A stretch of 64,000 bases of DNA from Bipolaris cookei (GCA_002286855.1 NRSV01000029.1:248832-312831); one strand, 5' to 3'. Positions 45,579 to 57,283 are shown, counted from the stretch's first letter. Program-made: numbers and translations. The notes: generated by a model not told the origin, from the letters alone.

Positions 45579-46571
45579 TCACTTCAAGATCTTGTCCTGC
45601 ACATGCTTGATCTGATGCTGCGCCTCCCTCTCAACCGCCTGTTTTCTCAGCGCCGCAATCTTATCATCAATCATAGCGATATCGGCTTCAACCCTCAGCA
45701 ACTTCTCTTGCATCATCTTCTCGTAATCCTCGTCACTCAAGACCTGCATCGGACTCCACCTGCTCTTCGCAATTTTGTCCATTAACGTCTCTTTTGGCCT
45801 TTCTTCACCCCTAGCTCTTAATTCCGCCAGTTCCTGAAGTTGACCAGAGTTTCTCGCATCTAGGTAATTGTACCCGTGCTGTCCTAGCCAGCCTACTAGA
45901 CTGAACACTAGAGTTCCAGGAATAACGTTGCGGGGACCTCGAAACAAGAAACCAAGAGTGAAGCCGGTTGATCCTCCGGCAATGGTAGAGGCGCGAACTT
46001 TGTCCGAGGGAGATGGATTCATGTCATAGCGAGGGTAGATGGGAGCACCTCGAGTAAGGTTCCACCAGTTTAGGAGGCCAGTGTGGTTGAGGAGTGAGGT
46101 GCGGAAACCCCAGAATGTTGATCCAAGAGCGAACCATTGGACTCCTGAGGCGAGAGAAAACAAGACGGGTGTCTGGGTGCGGACTGTGCCGTATAAAGCA
46201 CCGATTACCGTACCAGGAATTGCTGTACTAGATTAGTTGTATCCGCATTTCCCTAAATGGAGTTGGGCTGGAATTAAGTTGAATGGTAGGGAAGAAAAGC
46301 AAAACATGATATTTGTGTCATTTTCCCGATCCAGGGATAATGTGTATGCATAGAGTAAGGGAAAGGGGAATGCGAAAATCCCAAGGGATAGTTCGTGTCT
46401 CAATGTCTGACAGGAAAGCCACAATGGCAAAGTTGCAAGCGTACAACAGACGAAGATTACGTCAAGAAATGAGTCGAGCAAATACGTACCTGAGGCTCCA
46501 CCCACCAAGGCGGCCTGTCTAGCAACCTCGAGAGGCTGTGTGACCTGCGCTGGGTCATATTTGCTGGTCAT
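45579..46571 (-). CDS. Conserved fungal membrane protein, probably mitochondrial
   Basis: Exons 46571-46490 and 46222-45579 (726 nt, 241 residues), intron GTACGT...TACAG, 267 nt, unusually long here. The first exon (SKYDPAQVTQPLEVARQAALVGGAS) leads into a Gly/Ala-rich membrane region (AIPGTVIGALYGTVRTQTPVLFSLASGVQWFALGS...), with more hydrophobic helices at IAGGSTGFTLGFLF and VIPGTLVFSLVGWLG, then a charged coiled-coil tail (KMMQEKLLRVEADIAMIDDKIAALRKQAVEREAQ). Glycine-rich Tim17-like helices suggest an inner mitochondrial membrane; that is inference. Confidence 0.7.
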
Positions 46572-46878
46572 CACTCTCGCATGGATGCGACACACAAGGA
46601 GGCGATGCAAGGCAGGACGAGACAGTAGGGATCTAGAAGCGGCATGCGCAGTTGCATGGATGTGAAATGGATTTCGGGGATGACATAAGCGAGGCCCAAC
46701 GGACGCACAGCTTAAGATTTCCGTTCGGGAAAGAAGAACTCACCCCACACACGAAACTACGGACACACCCCCGCAGCCAGAAGAACAACCCCGACCCAGA
46801 GTAGAAGACGCTCTTAGCACTTGAATCAGACAGCGCGCGGAAAAAATCCTTACGCGCGTAGTCTGCTAACCCGCAATC
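46572..46878. promoter_or_regulatory. Bidirectional promoter, membrane protein and eIF4B
   Basis: About 307 bp between divergent ATGs (46571 minus and 46879 plus) must drive both genes. No TATA box stands out. Confidence 0.55.
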
Positions 46879-48883
46879 ATGCGTGAGTCGCCTTGGGCTG
46901 CGCAAAGTGCGACCGTCGCTCGCGAGCCGGCTTTTTTTGCCCCGCTTTGTACTGCGACGACAGAGGAGACGCAAATAGCTAACAGTGGTTTTTTGCAGCG
47001 CCCAAGAAGAAGGAACAGCAGAAGATGTCCCTGGGAGACTTCCTGGGAGATCAGAGTACGCCCTCCCTTCACCGACCGGCCTCAGGCGCCACAAAGGACT
47101 GACTGAACGCAGCGCTGGGATCATGGGCTGATGAGATGGAAGATGCGCCAATGCCGGGTGAGTTTCGCCATGTCGCACTTTGCAGAAACCTCGAGTACTA
47201 ACTTTTGCAGGCACTGGTAAAATATACCCCGCTGACACTCGCGGCGCAAATATGCCTCATTCCGCATGCTAACGTTGCCATAGGTGCTGGCGGCCGTTCC
47301 GGATATGGAGGCGACAGGCCCACATTTGGATCTGGAGGTGGCTTCGGTGGTGACCGCGGTGGCAGCTTCGGTGGGTAAACGTCTGCAAGACTTTGTCCTG
47401 CATGCGCTAACAACTCTTGCAGCTGACCGCGGATTTGCAACTCGCGAGGCCCTTCCTCTCCCCTCCAAGCCCCCGTATACTGCTCACTTAGGCAACCTCT
47501 CCTTCGACGCCACCGAAGGTGACGTAACCGACTTCTTCGCCGGCTGTGAAGTCACCAATGTACGCATTGTCGAGGACAAGCTGGACCGAAAGCCAAAGGG
47601 TTTTGGATATGTTGAGTTCGGCAGTGTAGATGGACTGAAGAAGGCTCTTGATCTCTCTGGCACATCATTCCAGGGCAGAAATATTCGCGTCAGCGTCGCT
47701 GAACCCCGTATGCTACATACCCACTCCACCACTTGCAAAGCTTACTAACATCATAATAGCCAAGGACCGCCCAGAGACCCGCGACATCTCGGACTGGACT
47801 CGCAAGGGACCGCTCCCCGACCTTCCAGGTCAGCGCAGCAACTCCGGACGTGGTGGTTTTGGCGCGGGTCGCGACCGTGGCTTCGACGCAGGATCAGATG
47901 CTGGCGGTGAACGCAGCGAACGTCGCCGCCCACCTCCATTCGAGAGTGACGGCAAGTCTCGTGATTTCGGTAACTGGGAGCGCCGCGGCCCTCTCTCGCC
48001 AGCTGCTGCACCTTCTCCCAGTGAGAGCGGCCGCATGCGAGGCTTCGAAGGAACACCCCGTGAGGGACGCAGACAGTCCCCAGCTTGGGGTGAAGGTCAA
48101 GGCACTGAGGGCTCACGCGGACCCCGTCGTGAGTTCCAGGAGAGACCGCATGTTGAGAGGCAGCCTACTGCTGCAGAGGCTGACAACCAGTGGCGGTCTC
48201 GTATGCGCCCCGATGCGCCAGTCAAATCACCTACATCGACACCCGATGTCAGCACACCATCTTCGCCAGCACCTGCGCCTGCTGCCCCTGCAGGCCGACC
48301 TCGCCTGAACCTGGCCAAGCGAACAGTCTCCGAGGCCCAGCCAGGTCCCGAATCCTCCACTCCTTCAGACAAGCCCAACCCCTTCGGTGCTGCCCGTCCC
48401 ATTGACACTGCTGCACGCGAAAGGGAGGTTGAAGAGAAGAGGCAATTGGCCCTCCGGCAGAAGAAGGAGGCCGACGAGAAGGCCCGTGAAGAGCGCAAGG
48501 CAAAGGAAGCTGCCGAGAAGGCCGCACCCAAAGATTCAGCACAGCCTACCCCTACCAGGAAGGACGAGAACAGCACAGAGGAGAAACCCAAGGCCAGCTT
48601 CGAGATTCTTCAGCGTGTCGATGAGGGTACCTCGGCCGGTCAAGACGAGGACGCTCAGGGTGAGATTGTTCAAGATAAGGCTGTCAAGCCGCAAGAGGTT
48701 GTCCGTGACCCACCAAAGTCTGAGGCAGGGTCATGGAGGAGACAGTCCAACACACCTGCTACGCCAGCTACCACCACCGAGACCATGGATGAAGATGGCT
48801 GGAGCACCGTCACCAAGCCGACCAAGAATGTTAAGAACAACCGCCGCGGCGGAGGCGCGCCAGCTCGCGCAATTGCGTCTTAG
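46879..48883 (+). CDS. tif3: Translation initiation factor 4B (RRM type)
   Basis: Seven exons, all phases consistent: 46879-46882, 46999-47055, 47113-47157, 47211-47216, 47284-47370, 47423-47707 and 47760-48883 (1608 nt, 535 residues). The first exon is only ATGC and the fourth only 6 nt. Order: PKKKEQQKMSLGDFLGDQ and LGSWADEMEDAPMP (eIF4B family N-terminal motif), an RG/FGG-rich stretch, an RRM (HLGNLSF as RNP2, KGFGYVEF as RNP1), a long Arg/Gly/Ser-rich and then Glu/Lys-rich region ending EDGWSTVTKP. eIF4B stimulates the eIF4A helicase during scanning. The exon-5 donor GTGGGT is non-optimal but is the only in-frame choice. Confidence 0.93.
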
Positions 48884-49976
48884 GTAGGCGTATCCACTGT
48901 CTAAGGCTGGCCCGGCATTCCGTCTGGCCTTGGCATTATATCCGGATGATCGCAGCGCATTTAAAACGGCGTGGTGGAGTCCTTTGCTTTCTAGGCCTGT
49001 GCTGTCTACTGCAGCTATGATTTGTTGGGCGGTCCTTCGGTATTGTTGCATCCGTGCACTACATGGTCTTTTGCCTTATGCTTCGACGGCCTTGTTCATC
49101 CAAGCGTGATTCGCAAGGCGCCCCGTGGCTGCTCAACCGCTGGGACGTATTATGAGCCTTCTTTCCTTTACGCCCGATAACAACGTTATCCCCTTGACGC
49201 TCTCGTCTACAAAAGTATTGGTCTTTCCTCTTGGATCCTGCGGATCCGGTAGAACACAGGACATGCCATATTTCCCCCAATATTCCCCTTGCATGCAGTT
49301 CGACTGTTGGTATGGATGAGCTATGCTCACTAGTCGGTTTCCTACGATGGATCTTTTTGTTCGGTATCATATGAGAAGAGTGTGCAAACATGTATTTAGC
49401 TGCGACTAGATTATGAAAGGGTCATCCACTCCACTCAGATGCATCATTTCAAGCTTGTTTGTGTTTAGATTTGGAAACATTGCGTGCACGCTGCCTTAGG
49501 TCTGCAGACTATCGAGACGGCCATGGTAAGCAATTGGACATAGATAAACGCCATTCAAAAGAACGGTACGTCCCCACTAATCTCTACAGATGTAATTGTA
49601 ATGGTTTAGTGAGGTGGTTTGCAGGTAACGTTGAGTCGTAGCACTAAAGCACGATGATCGCCGCTATCTGACAGGGTTCAATCATGCATGATCCTGGTCT
49701 GTCCGCCACCATACGTCAGATGTGCTGAGTCCGTGTTCCAACTAACATCCTGCTTTAATAGCAACCGAATCACCAACTCCATTTTCTGACATTCCCCACA
49801 ACTGCAATTCATTACGCAGCACCTTTGTATCAGGGCCATGTTCATTTGAGTAGTGTTTCCAACTCAACGACATCAAGGACCCCTGCTTGTCTTGTGTTTG
49901 AGCCCTGAGTTGAAAGTCTATTTGTGTTGATGTACACTAGTACTGCGTCAGGAAGACAGAGACGACAAGCGGTATC
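48884..49976. other. Intergenic, 1.1 kb
   Basis: 3' flank of eIF4B and promoter of the coiled-coil gene. Frames here are short and unsupported. Confidence 0.4.
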
Positions 49977-51197
49977 ATGGGTTCCAAGTCCGCATCACCA
50001 GGGCCAAATGCAAAGCCAGCAGCACCCGCAAAGCAGACGAGGTCCCGGAAAGGCACTTCGCCTAGCCAGACTGAGCAAGGAAGGGCTGGCTCCATGGGTG
50101 GTGTCATTTTGCCGAAAGGGAAAGTAACGAGAGCATTGACTTCGCCTTCAAAGAAAAGTACAACGACAGCAATTCAACCCTCAGTTGGTACAGCTGCAGC
50201 CGAAGCAAAGACCCCAAGAAGAAAGCCCAGGAAACTCAACAAAAGTCCCACCTCAACCCCTATAAACGCCCCCGCGTCTCCTACTCGCACCAATGTATCG
50301 AAAGGGGGTCCTTCTTCCTCAGAGCTTGAAGCCTTGAAGGCTCGAGTCAGGGAGTTAGAAGCAAAGGTTGAGGAATTGTATAAGACAGGTGCGACTTCAG
50401 ACGCTCGCTCAGGCCGCTCACCCCGCCGACGAGGTAAAGGACGAAAGGCTTCATCTACTGTTCAACTCACTCGCACCAACACAAACACAAGTGACGCAAG
50501 CATCAACAATCCAAGAATTCAAGAAGTCGTCGACAACGACGAAGAAGACGCAGACGAGGAACTCGTCCGTCTAGAAGGCGAACTCGAAGTCGCGCGTCAA
50601 GACCTCGAACACTACCGCCCCAGAACCCGGCGTGCCAGGTCCGATGAGACCGAGTACGTCGAGGAAATCCCAAGACGCGCAAGCAACAGAGGAGCAGAGC
50701 GACAAGTAACTCTCAGCGGCAGCTACCGCATCCCTATCCCCGCCTCCGTCAACCTCGAAGACGTCCAAACAATCAAATCCGGCGTCTCAGCCGCCCAAAA
50801 TGTCGCTCGTTCGTTCCTTGAACAGCGTCGTGCTGCCGCTGCTGCTGCTCGCGCAACGCAAGACGCTCAATCTTCGTCTGCAGCGTCAACGACAACAAAG
50901 GTGCCTGCCTCCAAGACGCGTCCCCAGCGTAGTATGAATTCGAATCTTGAGGTCGCGGTGGATAATCACGGGGGTAAGCAGAGCTGGAGCGATTGGATTG
51001 GTGGTTATAGTATGGCTATTACGAGGGCGGTGAGTAAGATTGAACATGAGGCTGCGGTTGAGGCACAGATGGCGAGGGGAAGTGGTGGGAGTAGTGGGAG
51101 AAGGACGAGTGCGCCTACATCGAAGAAGACAGTGGGAAAGAGGCCGGCTGCGAGGGCTACATTGAGTGGGGAGCAGGTGCATGGGCTTATGAGTTGA
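49977..51197 (+). CDS. Basic, Ser/Thr-rich coiled-coil protein
   Basis: A single-exon frame for 406 residues with ATG 49977. The N-terminal third is Pro/Ser/Thr/Lys-rich and basic (likely disordered). A coiled coil follows (SSELEALKARVRELEAKVEELYK, about 112-135), then an acidic helix (EEDADEELVRLEGELEVARQDLEHY), an IPIPASVNLEDVQTIKSG strand-like block, an Ala/Arg-rich helix and a conserved WSDWIGGYSMAITRAVSKIE segment. No named domain, but the end of the protein looks conserved rather than random. It may be nuclear by composition; function unknown. Confidence 0.75.
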   Translation: MGSKSASPGPNAKPAAPAKQTRSRKGTSPSQTEQGRAGSMGGVILPKGKVTRALTSPSKKSTTTAIQPSVGTAAAEAKTPRRKPRKLNKSPTSTPINAPASPTRTNVSKGGPSSSELEALKARVRELEAKVEELYKTGATSDARSGRSPRRRGKGRKASSTVQLTRTNTNTSDASINNPRIQEVVDNDEEDADEELVRLEGELEVARQDLEHYRPRTRRARSDETEYVEEIPRRASNRGAERQVTLSGSYRIPIPASVNLEDVQTIKSGVSAAQNVARSFLEQRRAAAAAARATQDAQSSSAASTTTKVPASKTRPQRSMNSNLEVAVDNHGGKQSWSDWIGGYSMAITRAVSKIEHEAAVEAQMARGSGGSSGRRTSAPTSKKTVGKRPAARATLSGEQVHGLMS

Positions 51198-51526
51198 GGC
51201 GTTGATGTGTGGAGATGGGACGTGAATGTGTGATGCTGATGGTTAGTACTGGGGTGTTTAAGAAATAACTGTTGAAACAAAGTCCCTTTCATAGTATGGC
51301 TACTAAAGAGAACCTGTTAGAAGGATGTAGGGTAGCTGCCCTATATTGTATTGTCACATCTTACTGTTACGTGTGCACAGTGCGACAACATAACTATGCT
51401 GTGTGCACGGATGCAGTGCAGACCACTGCGGCACCTTCCAATCCACCACATGAAACCCTAATGCATCTTCTACCAACCTAGACTACGCTCACATATTCTC
51501 AACAAGAACGTGGTTAGGATTATACA
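51198..51526. other. Intergenic with a truncated MITE
   Basis: 3' flank of the coiled-coil gene, the MITE fragment at 51270-51362, and a short spacer before P2. Confidence 0.5.
51270..51362. mobile_element. MITE, truncated copy
   Basis: Matches the 145-bp MITE at 9157-9301 (tip tgttgaaacaa, center ggatgtagggtagctgccctat) but lacks the last ~50 bp, so one arm is gone. Confidence 0.75.
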
Positions 51527-51528
51527 TA

Positions 51529-52859
51529 ACGTACATGGTAAGCGAGCGGCACACCCCATTGAACTTGCGCACCTATTTGAACTAAACATCTAATTACTCA
51601 ACATTAATATATTCAAATGGCTTCAAACGAAGCAGATGTTCAGCTTGCTATCTTGTTTCTTAAAGATAAACAAATCCAAGGAAATCGCCGTGCTGCTGCA
51701 GTCTATAATGTAGCCGAGACAACGCTCCGTCGCCGATGTGCTGGCAAGCCTGCCCGACGCGATTGCCAGCCCAACTCAAAGAAGCTCACTAAGCTAGAAA
51801 AGGAGGCGATAGTCGGATATATACTTGATCTTAATCTACTTAGATTTGCGCCTACGTACGCTGCTGTGCGTGATATGGCTAATAAGCTGCTAGCTACGCG
51901 CGGCGCTGGCCAGGTTGGACAGAAGTGGCCAGCCAACTTCATTAGGCGTACACTCTCTTACCACTCGTTTTAATCGAGTGTACGATAGGCAGAGAGCTCT
52001 GTGTAAAGATCCAGTTTTAATTAAAGGCTGGCTTGAGCTTATAGAGCGGACGAAGGCGAAGTACGGCATTTGTGACAAGGACGTCTACAACTTCGACAAA
52101 GCTGGCTGGTCAGTCCCACCATTTCTCATCTTTGCCGGCCAGCATCATCTATCTGCCTGGTACGAGGAGGCTGATATCTCGCGCGACTGGGCGATCGCAG
52201 TTAGTAAAAATGGCTGGACAAACAACGAGCTAGGCGTTGCATGGCTAAAGCACTTCGACGCTCACACAAAGACTCGCGTTGTTGGTACACGTCGCCTGCT
52301 TATCCTTGGCGGCCATGAGAGCCATCAGTCTCTTGAGTTCCAAGAGTTATGCAAGGGGAACAACATCTACACTCTCTGTATGCCGCCTCACTCCTCTCAC
52401 CTGACCCAGCTTCTTGACGTTGGCTGCTTCTCGCCACTAAAGCGTGCATCCAGCCGTGGGGTGGAGAGCCTGACCCGCCACCATATCAACCATATCACCA
52501 AGCTCGAGTTTCTGCCAGCGTTCAAGACAGCGTTCGATCGATCCTTCACGTCAACTAATATCTGGTCAGCTTTCTGAGGCGCAGGCCTTGTTCCTCTCTA
52601 GCCAGACGCTGTTCTATCAAAGCTTGATATAAAGCTACGTACGCCAACTACACCAACTTCGCCAGCAGAAGCTCTCTCGCAAGCCCGTACGCCAAGTAAT
52701 ATACGCGAGCTTAAAGCTCAATGAACACTAATAAATAACCGCGTACAATGTCGCCAAAGCTCATCGCCAGCTCCGATTATTGCGGCGATCGGTCAGCTTA
52801 AGAAGGGAGCAAAGGTGCGCCAAAGTTGTTGGGGTGCGTCACTCGCTTATCCACTACAT
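51529..52859 (+). mobile_element. Pogo/Fot1-like element P2 (internally deleted)
   Basis: TA at 51527-51528 and 52860-52861. Tips acgtacatg and (inverted) atgtagtgg; one 17-bp box at each end (51538-51554 gtaagcgagcggcacac; 52834-52850 reverse complement ataagcgagtgacgcac), then ccca. Its terminal repeats and transposase are the closest to P4. The right-hand TA is also the left-hand TA of P3, so the two elements abut with a single shared dinucleotide. Confidence 0.85.
51617..52812 (+). pseudogene. Pogo/Fot1 transposase of P2, inactive
   Basis: Very similar to the P4 transposase but damaged four ways. A frameshift near 51950 separates the N-terminal DNA-binding part (51617-51973) from the core. 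An in-frame deletion of 42 codons removes P4 residues 173-214; the break lies in an agctggct repeat present at both sides in P4. The first catalytic motif reads NFDKAG and the second has lost its Asp (LILGGHESH instead of LILDGHESH). A TGA follows near 52575 and the C-terminal coiled coil and zinc knuckle are deleted. It can only be mobilised in trans, for example by P4. Confidence 0.9.
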
Positions 52860-52861
52860 TA

Positions 52862-54647
52862 ACGTGTTTCGCCAGTGATTCGGCCACCCCAGTAATTCGG
52901 TCACTTCCCCACGTCATACTACCTTCGCAATAATATTACGCAGCACCATCACAATTTTTCTTAATAAGTAGAACAAGATATTATTCTTCAGACTCTTCAC
53001 TGTCCTCTGTATCCTATAATTCTACTTAGCAGGTGCGAGAGTTGTGTCCAGTTTGGCTGCAACGTCTGCAGCGCCGTTCACTGCGCACCCTCTTCGCAGG
53101 CGTTGCACCGTCGTTACCGCTGCCACCCTCTGCCTCAACAATCTGATCAGCTACCTGGCCAGCTTTGTATGACCCCTCTGTCTGTACGTAGCGCCGCTTG
53201 TGAGTTTTTCGCTTTATTAACGCTTTAATAGCGTCTCGTAGGCGACTTATTTCCTCCTGTATTAACATTATATTGTTAGCTATCTGCTGGGCTCCCTTAC
53301 TTAACTGCTGTATCTGCTCTTTAAAAGAACCTGTAGGAGACCCTTACTATATTTACATGCAGTTTCGAATAAGCGTAGCCTACGCCTCTATTTCGCGCGC
53401 GTTGCGCAGCGTTTTTGGGTCCCAGCTGCTACTCTCTTGCGCTGGTAGAGTTAGCGTACGTAGCAAGACGTGAAGCTGTGATAAAACAACGTGATAATCA
53501 TGTGGCGTAAGCTTTGCACCTTGAAACCCACCATAGATATTCTCTGGTGTGATGGCCTTATAAAAGGCCTTTTTAAACGCTGATAGGAAGGTTTCTTTGC
53601 TGATATAGTGGATACGATTACGTGCTAAGACCGAGATAGCGTCGCCGTACGCGCGTTTTAACGGCGAGAAGCAGCCCAGATCAAGAGGCTGTAAGGGGTA
53701 CGACGAATAGGACGGCATACAGAGGTGAATTATCTTTTTCTCTTCGCAGAGATCTTGGAAATCCACCTAGTAGTGGCTCCCATGGCCGTCAATAATGAGC
53801 AGCCTATGCGTCCCTATTGGGCGCGCATGGGAATTAAAGTGAAGGAGCCAGTCAAGCGCTAGATTATTCATCAAGTCGTTAGAACTAACTTAAATAACCT
53901 AGTTGCGTGGCAGATCCTCCATAAACCAGGTGGAGATTAGAACCTTGCTTGCTAAGACGAGAAAGGCTGGGATACGCTTCCCTGTTACGCCAACGCCTTA
54001 TATCAGCGTAACCTACTCCCGATTACCTGGCTGGATCTTCTTTAATCTCTCTGGTTTGTCTGAGCCTGTAATAACTGACTGTGATAAAATCTTGCCTATA
54101 ATAAAGCCAGTCTCATCAAAGTTATAGATATCTTCGTCTACGATATCATACTTCGCCTTCGTATTCTGAACTAGCTCAAACCAGCCCTTGATAAGCGCTG
54201 GGTCTTCGCAGACAGCTCGTTGGCGATCATATGGACGGCTCCGGCGCGTACGCAGCTCAGGATTGCGCTGGATAAACCTATCGGCCCAGCTCTTGCCAAC
54301 CTCTTCTCCGCCACGCTCTCGGAGCAGTCTATTAGCCATATCTCACACGTCGTCTCTCCCACAGGGTAGTTCTCGCTCAGCCTCAATAATTACGCGCCGA
54401 GTAATCGTCTCCTCTTCTAATTTTGTTAGGCGCTTAGTTGGTGGTTTGTAATCGCGTTGAGAGCGTCGGCTAGCGCGTCGGCTTTGGATCGTTGTTCATG
54501 GGACACTATAGGCTACTGCAGCCCGTCGTTCAGTCTAGATCTGCTTTAGTATAGACTTTTGATGCGTTGCGTGGTTGAGACATTACGCGTAATTGTTGTG
54601 AAAGTGGGGTGACGCGGGGAGGTGGCCGAATCATTGGTGAAACACAT
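52862..54647 (-). mobile_element. Pogo/Fot1-like element P3 (decayed)
   Basis: TA at 52860-52861 and 54648-54649. Tips acgtgtttc (left) and, inverted, atgtgtttc (right). Left end has two tandem 17-bp boxes (52871-52887 gccagtgattcggccac; 52888-52904 cccagtaattcggtcac); right end has one (54622-54638). The transposase reads leftward, so the two-box end is the downstream one, as in P1 and P4. Confidence 0.85.
53026..54583 (-). pseudogene. Pogo/Fot1 transposase of P3, inactive
   Basis: Starts at ATG 54583 but hits a stop within about 17 codons. Recognisable blocks: CENP-B-type HTH (GEEVGKSWADRFIQRNPELRTRRS), first Asp in YNFDETGF, second in LLIIDGHGSH just before an in-frame stop near 53767, third in LQPLDLGCFSPLKRAY, and the zinc knuckle CRRCSQTGHNSRTC at the end (53026-53067). 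Several stops and frameshifts lie between the blocks. More distant from P4 than P2 is. Confidence 0.85.
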
Positions 54648-54782
54648 TATATAAAAACACTTTTTGGGAAATTTACTTGGTTAGTAGCAAACTGAAGTAA
54701 GGACTTGGCACATTGATTTGATAACAGACTATCTACATGGAGTATGCTCTGACATTTACATCCCTGCAAGAATTGAGTCCCC

Positions 54783-55876
54783 TTACTGCTCAACGTCAAT
54801 CGGATTCCCACCCTGCTCCCCACTTTTCAAGCAACTCTCCAAAACCTCCAGATCCTTCAATGCCTCCTCAGGACTCTGCATCTCATTCCGCCTCCCCTCC
54901 TCCAACCCCTTAGCCCAAGCCTTAATCTCTTGCTTCACGCCATTCCCCTCATCCGGAAACTCCTTGACCTCATCCTCCTCCCCTTTCCTCTTAACCACAA
55001 CCTTGCCCCGTGAAACTAGTACCACGCCCTTCTCACACGCAACCACATACTCGGACCCGTGATCCGTGGTCCCCACAGAAATAGACAGGGTACCGGAACT
55101 CCCATTCTCAAGTAGTAAAATCGCATTCAGCGTATCCACAGGCGGAAGATGCTCCTGCAACTGCACCGTAAACGCACTCACCCTCTTAACCTTCTGCCTG
55201 GCACCTTGCAATAGCAAGCGGGTCGCAGCCACAAAATGCACGCCGCCGTCTAGTATAAACCCGCCTTGGTGTTCAGGCTTCTTGCGCCACTCCGTCTCGT
55301 AGTACTTGCTCCCCACGGGGACCGGAAACATGACACGAACACGGAAACTGAGGAGTCGGCCGAGAGAGCCGAGCTGCTGGGAGGCCCAAATGTACGAATC
55401 AATGAAGCGGAAGTTCTCGGCTACGGTGTAGGTGGTGGATGTGTTGGCAGGGTTGGAGGTCCAGGAGAGGAGGGAGGTGGCGGTGGAGAGGTCCTTGGCT
55501 ATGGGTTTTTCGGCGAAGACGTGTTTTCCGGCTGCCAGGGCTTTTTTGATGTAGTCTGGTTGGGCAGGGATGGGGAGGCTTTTGTTTGTTTGTATATTAG
55601 GAATTGGTAGATTTGACGGTTTATATTAGGTATATGTACTCACGCGATAACCACGCCTTTGATGTCGTCTCGTTTTAGCAAATCGTCCAACTTTTTGCCG
55701 TCTTGGTCGTCGCTGTATAAATCTACGCCTGAAAGCTTTTCGGAGAGGGCTTGGGCTGATTTGAGGGAGCGCGAGTAAACTGCTTTTAGACTCAAGATGG
55801 GGGCATCTTGGATGGCTGGGAGGTGTTCTTCTTTGGCGAAGATGCCGCTCCCAATAATTGCGACTCCAATTGCCAT
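54783..55876 (-). CDS. Gfo/Idh/MocA-family oxidoreductase
   Basis: Exons 55876-55644 and 55578-54783 (342 residues); intron GTGAGT...AAAAG. The N-terminal Rossmann fold opens GVAIIGSGIFAKEEHLPAI (GxGxxA-type NAD(P) site); the family EKP motif follows in HVFAEKPIAKDL; the C-terminal domain includes GGFILDGGVHFVAATRLL, whose Asp/His pair matches the catalytic region of the family. The enzyme oxidises or reduces sugars or sugar-like substrates; the exact substrate is unknown. The nearest TE (P3) ends 130 bp from its stop codon. Confidence 0.92.
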
Positions 55877-57283
55877 GTTTTATTATCTGTGTTAAGTTTG
55901 GTGGGAGTAATATGAAGAAATACGGGTTGCGAATTTGGTAGGAAGCTTCACTTCAATCTATAAGGTCGTCCTTCTACGACTGTACTGCGCCTAAATGGTA
56001 ATTTGTGGTTGATGATGGCATTATTTTCTTACAATTGAAAACGCGATGCGACTTGTAGCGGGGTATGTTCCCGCCCCCCCCCCCCCACGATGGCCATGAC
56101 GTCGGGAGCTATTCCGCATTTGGCAGACGTGACAGTTGCGCGTCCGCGGGCTCTCAACGTACGTAGTCCTGGTGCACCTCCCACCTGCACAATAGCCGCC
56201 TTTTGCACCTACATTCTCTTTGATTCGTGTTTCAACGCAGTTTGAAACAGCTGGAGAGACCCTTCGTGCTATAGCCACGCGGTTTCCAGCAATGCCTCTG
56301 CACGCCTAATACCCTTGATGACACGAGTATTGTCGATGATCATTCATGGGCAGTTCCCACTTCGTATTCTGTATCTTAGCAGCTAGATAAGATGCAGAAA
56401 TAGTTCGCAATGATTACGAAAGCCTTCTTATGCCCAACTCCCCAGCTTGGCCCATTACCTTCTGGAACACCTGAGCAGATTTGCCATGTGTTTCGCGTCA
56501 AGAATTGCTCCGCTAACACGTCACCCATCCAAACCAACATACACCTTTGGCGCTACCACAATCCTACAGTACTTAGCTCAGAGATTTGCAAGTGTGCAGG
56601 ATCGAAATCCGTAGTTCCATATTGGAGCCAAGTTTTCTTGCCGCTGCCCAGGATGCGGCTTAAAGCAGGGGAATGTAGCATCAACGACAATCGTATTCGA
56701 CACTCGAACGCTTTGACTCTCAACACCCACAAACCATTGGATAACTCACCGTTACAAGCAACTGCCGAAGTTTATTTTGCAGGTAAGCTTACGTGGCTTA
56801 AACCGTACTGTCGGGGCTGCTCTCGCAGAATATTCTGACGTACTGAAACACAGAGTGCGTTAGACACGGTTGATCCCTGGTGGCCCCCCAACAAACCCCA
56901 TGTAACCGGCAGTTGAATTTCTATCGATATCGCTAAAGGACGATCATGATTGACGAGCGATTGTCCCCTCGGGTGCTTCAGCCTAGTTTCATTGCCTCTG
57001 GGTCTGCCCTGACCACTTTAGTACTGTGCTTGGTATGGCCTTAGGAGATAAGGCGAGAAGGGCCGAAATAGAATACCAGAGCTGGTCTTGTTCTTCATAG
57101 TATTTATCTCGTTCATTGTGCTTCTTTTATTTCCATTTTCTTAGACATAGGCCGTTTTTTGGACAAGCTGCTGGCAGCCTTTTTTTCTCTTCTTCGTCTT
57201 CTTCTTCTTCTTCTTCTTCTTCTTTTTCTTCTTTTTCTTCTACTTTGCCACGAAGCAGATACGTTTGTTTACAGATAGTCAAT
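55877..57283. promoter_or_regulatory. Divergent intergenic region, oxidoreductase and MFS transporter
   Basis: 1.4 kb. A C14-like run lies near 56076. A 142-codon frame (56410-56838) has no domain and I do not call it. A pyrimidine tract occupies the likely 5' UTR of the transporter. Confidence 0.4.
57178..57243 (+). repeat. (CTT)n microsatellite in the transporter leader
   Basis: About 60 bp of ttc/ctt repeats 40 bp upstream of the MFS ATG. Confidence 0.85.

Noticed and set aside
38409..46571. Biosynthetic or resistance gene cluster around Ssu1 and Gpi12
   Set aside because: Neighbouring genes are unrelated housekeeping functions, with no shared pathway or regulator.
52850..54650. P3 considered as a continuation of P2
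   Set aside because: Different terminal repeats, opposite transposase orientation and a TA at the boundary show two elements.
56410..56838. 142-codon frame in the oxidoreductase/MFS gap
   Set aside because: No hydrophobic core, motif or splice partners; probably random.
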